A stretch of 64,000 nt of DNA from Mannheimia granulomatis (GTDB lineage Bacteria; Pseudomonadota; Gammaproteobacteria; Enterobacterales; Pasteurellaceae). The translations under genes and the position numbers were made by a program. Position 1 is the stretch's first letter. Every line of letters starts with the position of its first letter. A model generated the notes under the pieces. It was not told the origin of the DNA. It was given only the letters and a program-made list of their open reading frames with translations, and made no database searches. The stretch covers positions 1,240,001 to 1,304,000 of the forward strand of contig NZ_CP015030.1 in assembly GCF_011455695.1 (NCBI RefSeq). The letters run 5' to 3'. This document shows, one piece after another, positions 59,838 through 64,000 of the stretch.

Positions 59838-61103
59838 CTATAATGTTTTGCTTTCATTTAGACTTTCAGGCAAGGCAAGAACGCCATCCGCTTTAGCTTG
59901 AACATCCATGTTGACCTGTTTTAAGTTTTCTTCACGAATGCGATTTGCAAGTACTGTATCATTTGTTTGCTCTGCTACATGTAACGCCATAATACGATCA
60001 TCTGCAATACACTCATCATGTTCTAATAACAACTCAAATTGTACTTTCGCTTTTTGGTATTCGCCATCACGTGTATAAATATAACCTAATGCTCTTGCGT
60101 AATCATCCGTATATTTAACATTTGCTTTATCTGCACGTTTTGCTAACACTTTTAATAATTTACTGTCTGAATCAACCTGTAAGCGTGTAAGCTGAACAAA
60201 CAAGCCGTTTAGTTGTTCATCCTCAAATTTCTTCAAGGTTTCTAACGCTATTTCTTCCGCTGATTGGTGATCATCACTATCAATTAAACGTTTCACCACA
60301 CCTACACGGCTATACACCGATTTACGGCGGCGGTTTGGTTGGTTTTCCCACCAATACAATAGCCCTTCTTGCCCTTCTTCTTGTAAACGCTCATCCTGTA
60401 AACCATCATCTACAAAATGCTCTAACTCGGCGTACTCTTCTGTGGTTAAGAAACTGCGTTGCCCGATTTCAGTTAGTAATCTGTCTAACGCCACATAGGC
60501 TTTAGAATCTTTGTAGATTTGAATAGCCAAACGTAAAACTTCATCGTTATGCGGAGCAAGTTCTAATAAACTATCAATCGCTGTACGGGCTGCGGGGATC
60601 TTACCTTGCTGTAACAAAATTTTAGTGCGGGATAATTCCACCGCTACATTATTTGGCCCGGCAATTTCAGCAGCTTTAATCAAATATTTGTTTGCCGCCA
60701 AATCATCCCCGTTTTGTTGTGCAGCTTCTGCTGCTTTAATTAAATTAAGCACGGGTTCATCGGCATGTTTAGCGTTTTTACTGAATAATTTTTCTGCTTT
60801 GGAATAATTACCTTCGCTCATACGCATTAGACCTTCTAGGGTCTCTTGCTGTGCTTTTTTATGTTTACGGGTTGAAAACCAGTTATAAGCACCACTACTC
60901 ATTCTACAAATTTTAGTAAATATCCATTCCAAGCCATAAACTACCGCCATCGCTATAACAAAGAAAACTACTAGCATCACAATGCTCATTTCAATCACTG
61001 TTGATGCAGTTTCAATTCTTACATAGCCTTGACTACCTGCGAGATAAGGACCTGAAATCAAACCCGCTAATAATAAAAGCATTAAAAAGAGAGTTCTAAA
61101 CAT
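59838..61103 (-). CDS. hemY: Haem biosynthesis-associated TPR protein HemY
   Basis: Inner-membrane protein of the HemY N-terminal family, found after hemX; its exact role is not settled. The 421 residues have two N-terminal helices (about 3-22 and 39-63), then tetratricopeptide-like helices such as LMRMSEGNYSKAEKLFSKNA and GEYQKAKVQFELLL. It is not the oxygen-dependent protoporphyrinogen oxidase that shares the name in Bacillus. It is 15 bases downstream of hemX, as in the E. coli hemCDXY operon. Confidence 0.92.
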   Translation of the reverse strand: MFRTLFLMLLLLAGLISGPYLAGSQGYVRIETASTVIEMSIVMLVVFFVIAMAVVYGLEWIFTKICRMSSGAYNWFSTRKHKKAQQETLEGLMRMSEGNYSKAEKLFSKNAKHADEPVLNLIKAAEAAQQNGDDLAANKYLIKAAEIAGPNNVAVELSRTKILLQQGKIPAARTAIDSLLELAPHNDEVLRLAIQIYKDSKAYVALDRLLTEIGQRSFLTTEEYAELEHFVDDGLQDERLQEEGQEGLLYWWENQPNRRRKSVYSRVGVVKRLIDSDDHQSAEEIALETLKKFEDEQLNGLFVQLTRLQVDSDSKLLKVLAKRADKANVKYTDDYARALGYIYTRDGEYQKAKVQFELLLEHDECIADDRIMALHVAEQTNDTVLANRIREENLKQVNMDVQAKADGVLALPESLNESKTL

Positions 61104-61118
61104 AATATTATTCTCCTT

Positions 61119-62462
61119 TTATTGTGCTGAAGGCTTTGTCGATTGTGGTTGTTCAGAAGTTGCATCTTCTTTCACAGGCTCAACTTGCTCTAGCTCTTTT
61201 TCAGCTTTAATTTCTACTTTTTCAACTGGTTGAGGTACTTTATTAATTTGCTGTGCTAATACTTTCAAACTTTGTAATGAATCAGGTGCATCTACATAAA
61301 TAGTTTGCTCCGCTAAGTCATCCATCTCTTTTAAGAAATTTTGCACATTTTCATTTGAGGTTTCAAAATAACTTCTTATCCAAGAACCTACCGTTTGTAA
61401 CGATTTTTTATACAACTCACTTTGTTGACGTGGAATTGCTAAAATCGCAATTTGAAGACGTAAGCGAATATTTTCACGCAAATAAATTTCTTGATTTGGT
61501 GCAACAAAAGCTTTCTCATCAGCTTCATTACGTTTAGAAACACGAATAAAATGATCTAAGAAAGAAGTCGCATTTTTCTCCAAATTGGTTTTCCAATCTT
61601 CTATTGAATCCGTTACTTGATTGTTTGAATTCGATGCTTGATTTTGCTCATTTTCTAAAATAGGCAAATCATCTAATTTATTAGCTAAATTTGCTACGCG
61701 CTGCATTAACGCATTTTGATCGACAACATTAATATTCGCCAACGTATTTAAATCAGCCTTAATTGCTTCACGCACATTAATAGCAGTAGGCACTTGCGTT
61801 AATACTTGATCAGCCTCCAATAAAAGATTTTTTGCTGTTTCAATATCGTTATCCAATACGACCTTACGCAGTGCATTATTTAATAGAAAATCAGCTTCAG
61901 ATAACAACCAGAATGTTTTATCAGAACCAGAAGTATTATTTAATTTTTGTAGCTGTAACTGTAATCCACTAATTTGCTGAGTATAGCTGGTTTGTGCATT
62001 TTCAAGCTGACTAATACGCTCTAACGCTTTTTGATAATGTGCTGCAAGTTCATTAATTTGTGCTTTTTCATTATCAAAATTCGGCATTTCCAGTGCGGTT
62101 TGCACCGGCATTTGCAAATTTGCTTTCTCAGAAACTGCTTTAATTTGAGCATCAAGCTCAGTAAATTTTTGATTTCCTAGAAAATAGCCGGCACCACCTA
62201 CAGCAAGAGCCACGAATAAAGATAATAATGCTAACCCTTTACCGCTTGATTTTTGCTGAACGATGACTTTTTCTTCTACTACTTTTTCAGCAGAAACATT
62301 TTCTTCAACTTGAGTAATATTTTCAGCAGACTCATTCACAACGGCCTTCTCAGCCTCTTTTTTTGCAAAAGATTCTGTAGAATCGACCGCTTGTTGAGTC
62401 TTATCTCCCACTTCTTCAATCTTATTTTCTACTTGTTCAAGTACTTTTTTTTGTCTTGACAT
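61119..62462 (-). CDS. hemX: HemX family protein
   Basis: Membrane protein of the enterobacterial HemX family, of unclear function despite its old annotation as a uroporphyrinogen methyltransferase. The start at 62462 (MSRQKKVLEQVENK) has AAGGTGG upstream and gives 447 residues; a TTG at 62492 is less likely. An acidic N-terminal segment, one helix (GLALLSLFVALAVGGAGYFL) and a coiled periplasmic domain follow. The tail is Glu/Lys/Gln-rich. A USS lies in the N-terminal coding region. Confidence 0.9.
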   Translation of the reverse strand: MSRQKKVLEQVENKIEEVGDKTQQAVDSTESFAKKEAEKAVVNESAENITQVEENVSAEKVVEEKVIVQQKSSGKGLALLSLFVALAVGGAGYFLGNQKFTELDAQIKAVSEKANLQMPVQTALEMPNFDNEKAQINELAAHYQKALERISQLENAQTSYTQQISGLQLQLQKLNNTSGSDKTFWLLSEADFLLNNALRKVVLDNDIETAKNLLLEADQVLTQVPTAINVREAIKADLNTLANINVVDQNALMQRVANLANKLDDLPILENEQNQASNSNNQVTDSIEDWKTNLEKNATSFLDHFIRVSKRNEADEKAFVAPNQEIYLRENIRLRLQIAILAIPRQQSELYKKSLQTVGSWIRSYFETSNENVQNFLKEMDDLAEQTIYVDAPDSLQSLKVLAQQINKVPQPVEKVEIKAEKELEQVEPVKEDATSEQPQSTKPSAQ

Positions 62463-62472
62463 ACTCGCCACC

Positions 62473-63237
62473 TTAGTTAGATTTGTTGTCAATTTTAAAT
62501 AATGTATTCATTAAGCTTACATTATCAGCTTTATATGATAAAAAAATCTGCTCTGCTTGCCAGCCCATCTGTCTGGCAATTTTTGCAATGCGATTACTTA
62601 CTACTACAAGGTTACAACCCAGTAACCATTCACGGCAACTCTCTTTTGTCTGCTCAAACAATGAAGTTAAAATTTCACTACTGGTAATTACAACTGTATC
62701 CACACCTAAACGCTTACATAAACTGATTTTTTCAGGAATATCACCGGTTACAGGAACTCTTTGATAACATTCAAGATATTGTATATTTGCCCCACGCAAA
62801 GTCGCTTTTTCAGCTAACAATTCCCGACCAGAATTAGCCCTTAAAATCAAAATTGTCTTATCTTGTAAATTCTGCATTTCAGGCAGCTCTAATACTCCCT
62901 CACTATTTTCAGATTCTATCGGATAAATGACCGCTTGTTCAGCTTTTTCTGTAAAATATTTAGCCGTTCTTTGCCCTACCGCCAAATATTTTAGATCAGC
63001 ACGGAAATGAAATCCTGTGTCAGAAAGCGTTTTAACCGCATATTCCACCGCATTAGGCGACACAGAAAAAACATAATCCCCCGATTTCAAACGGGATAAA
63101 ACAGATGGAAGCTGCGGCAGATCTTTGCCGGCCTCAATTGTAAATAGCGGTTGATGAATAGCAAAAATTTGCTGCTCATTCAACATATCGGCTAATTCTT
63201 GTCCCCTACTGTCAGGACGTGTAACAAGTACATTCAT
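62473..63237 (-). CDS. hemD: Uroporphyrinogen-III synthase HemD
   Basis: Cyclises hydroxymethylbilane to uroporphyrinogen III. The start at 63237 (MNVLVTRPDSRGQELADML) gives 254 residues; the frame open to 63378 runs into hemC. The family is poorly conserved, but VFSVSPNAVEYA, ILILRANSGRELL and TVVITSSEILTSLF fit it. It starts four bases after the hemC stop. Confidence 0.94.
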   Translation of the reverse strand: MNVLVTRPDSRGQELADMLNEQQIFAIHQPLFTIEAGKDLPQLPSVLSRLKSGDYVFSVSPNAVEYAVKTLSDTGFHFRADLKYLAVGQRTAKYFTEKAEQAVIYPIESENSEGVLELPEMQNLQDKTILILRANSGRELLAEKATLRGANIQYLECYQRVPVTGDIPEKISLCKRLGVDTVVITSSEILTSLFEQTKESCREWLLGCNLVVVSNRIAKIARQMGWQAEQIFLSYKADNVSLMNTLFKIDNKSN

Positions 63238-63241
63238 TATC

Positions 63242-64000
63242 TTATGCGTTGTCTTTATAAACTTCTGCCAAAATTTTATCTGCACCTTGTGCCAATAATT
63301 GCTCAGCAACCGAAATACCCAACTGCTCGGCATTTTGTATATTAGCTTTACCGGAAGCTCGAATAATTTGTGAACCATCTAGCGAACCGACTAAGGCATT
63401 CAACGTAATCTCATCGCCTGCTAACGTCGCAAAACCACCAATCGGCACTTGACATCCACCTTGCAAACGAGTGTTCATCGCACGCTCAGCAATCACACAA
63501 CAAGCGGTCGAATTATGATTTAATTTTGCAACATAGTTCAAAATACGCTCATCGTTTACTCTAGTTTCAATACCTACTGCACCTTGCCCTGCGGCCGGTA
63601 ACGATTGCTCCACGGAAATATAGCTTCTAATTCTCTCTTTTAACCCTAAACGGATTAAACCTGCGGAGGCTAAAATAATGGCATCATATTCACCATTATC
63701 CAATTTACTCAAACGAGTCCCCACATTACCTCGTAAAGATTTTACTGTTAAATGAGGATATTTCGCCATTAATTGACATTGACGGCGTAAACTGGAAGTC
63801 CCTATAACCGAACCTACCGGCAATTCATCCAAGTTGCTAAATTTATTTGAAACAAAGGCATCTCTTGGATCTTCACGCTCGCAAATTACCGCTAACCCTA
63901 ATCCTTCCGGAAAACTCATTGGCACATCTTTCATTGAGTGCACCGCAATATCTGCCCTATTTTCCAATAACGCCAACTCTAATTCTTTAACGAACAATCC
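63242..64000 (-). CDS. hemC: Hydroxymethylbilane synthase HemC (5' end outside window)
   Basis: Porphobilinogen deaminase, which links four porphobilinogen units. The visible 252 residues are the C-terminal four fifths. They begin at [22 protein letters not shown] and contain [38 protein letters not shown] and the dipyrromethane-binding Cys in [11 protein letters not shown]. The frame runs off the window end; the start codon is not seen. First visible gene of hemC-hemD-hemX-hemY. A USS lies inside near 63500. Confidence 0.97.
   Translation of the reverse strand, partial: GLFVKELELALLENRADIAVHSMKDVPMSFPEGLGLAVICEREDPRDAFVSNKFSNLDELPVGSVIGTSSLRRQCQLMAKYPHLTVKSLRGNVGTRLSKLDNGEYDAIILASAGLIRLGLKERIRSYISVEQSLPAAGQGAVGIETRVNDERILNYVAKLNHNSTACCVIAERAMNTRLQGGCQVPIGGFATLAGDEITLNALVGSLDGSQIIRASGKANIQNAEQLGISVAEQLLAQGADKILAEVYKDNA

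Overview
The window looks like a chromosomal segment of a Pasteurellaceae bacterium of the Mannheimia / Actinobacillus pleuropneumoniae / Bibersteinia group. Gene content and order are gammaproteobacterial (cydABX-ybgE-ybgC-tolQRAB-pal, groESL, secM-secA, hemCDXY). The 9-base core ACAAGCGGT, the DNA uptake signal (USS) variant of that sub-clade, occurs about two dozen times by eye, often as inverted pairs downstream of genes. The DNA is AT-rich. Most of the window is ordinary housekeeping chromosome; the species cannot be fixed from the sequence alone.

Layout. 1-8.2 kb, minus strand: cytochrome bd oxidase (cydA, cydB, the 32-residue cydX, ybgE), then ybgC-tolQRAB-pal for envelope integrity. 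8.6-12.4 kb: a small exported protein, groESL behind a heat-shock-like promoter, an unknown lipoprotein and mutT. 12.5-16.5 kb: secM-secA, with an IRAGP arrest motif at the end of SecM, then a DciA-like protein and an NlpE-like lipoprotein. 16.6-23.4 kb: tRNA-Ser(GGA), bolA/yajG, rsmE-yqgE-ruvX, an AI-2E family permease, a tandem glycine riboswitch in front of an AGCS symporter, and a secreted nuclease.

23.4-30.2 kb is the accessory part and the most interesting. It is a very AT-rich block, all on the minus strand and without a core USS. It holds two double-glycine-leader peptides (29167-29520 and 27106-27333), a C39-peptidase ABC exporter with its HlyD-type adaptor, two small membrane or lipoprotein genes that could give immunity, and a JmjC-fold oxygenase of the RoxA/YcfD type directly coupled to the first peptide gene. 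I read it as a class II microcin-like locus with a possible oxygen-dependent hydroxylation step. The second peptide lies behind a predicted FNR class II promoter and ends in a motif resembling the outer-membrane beta-signal.

30.2-64 kb returns to core genes: csdA, pfkA, rluD/bamD, tsaD, cyaY, recQ, infC (AUU start)-rpmI-rplT, satP, plsB/lexA, mutH-ygdQ, nagZ-rlmC, eno, mrp, an OppA-like lipoprotein, marC, ppiD, rpsO, a frameshifted glutaredoxin 2, and hemY-hemX-hemD-hemC, with hemC cut by the window end.

Regulation visible in the sequence includes SecM arrest control of secA, the glycine riboswitch, the AUU start of infC, LexA boxes before lexA, a sigma-32-like groES promoter and the FNR-like promoter in the microcin locus. 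USS inverted repeats recur as likely terminators, and in three cases lie inside coding sequence (secM, rlmC, the OppA-like lipoprotein).
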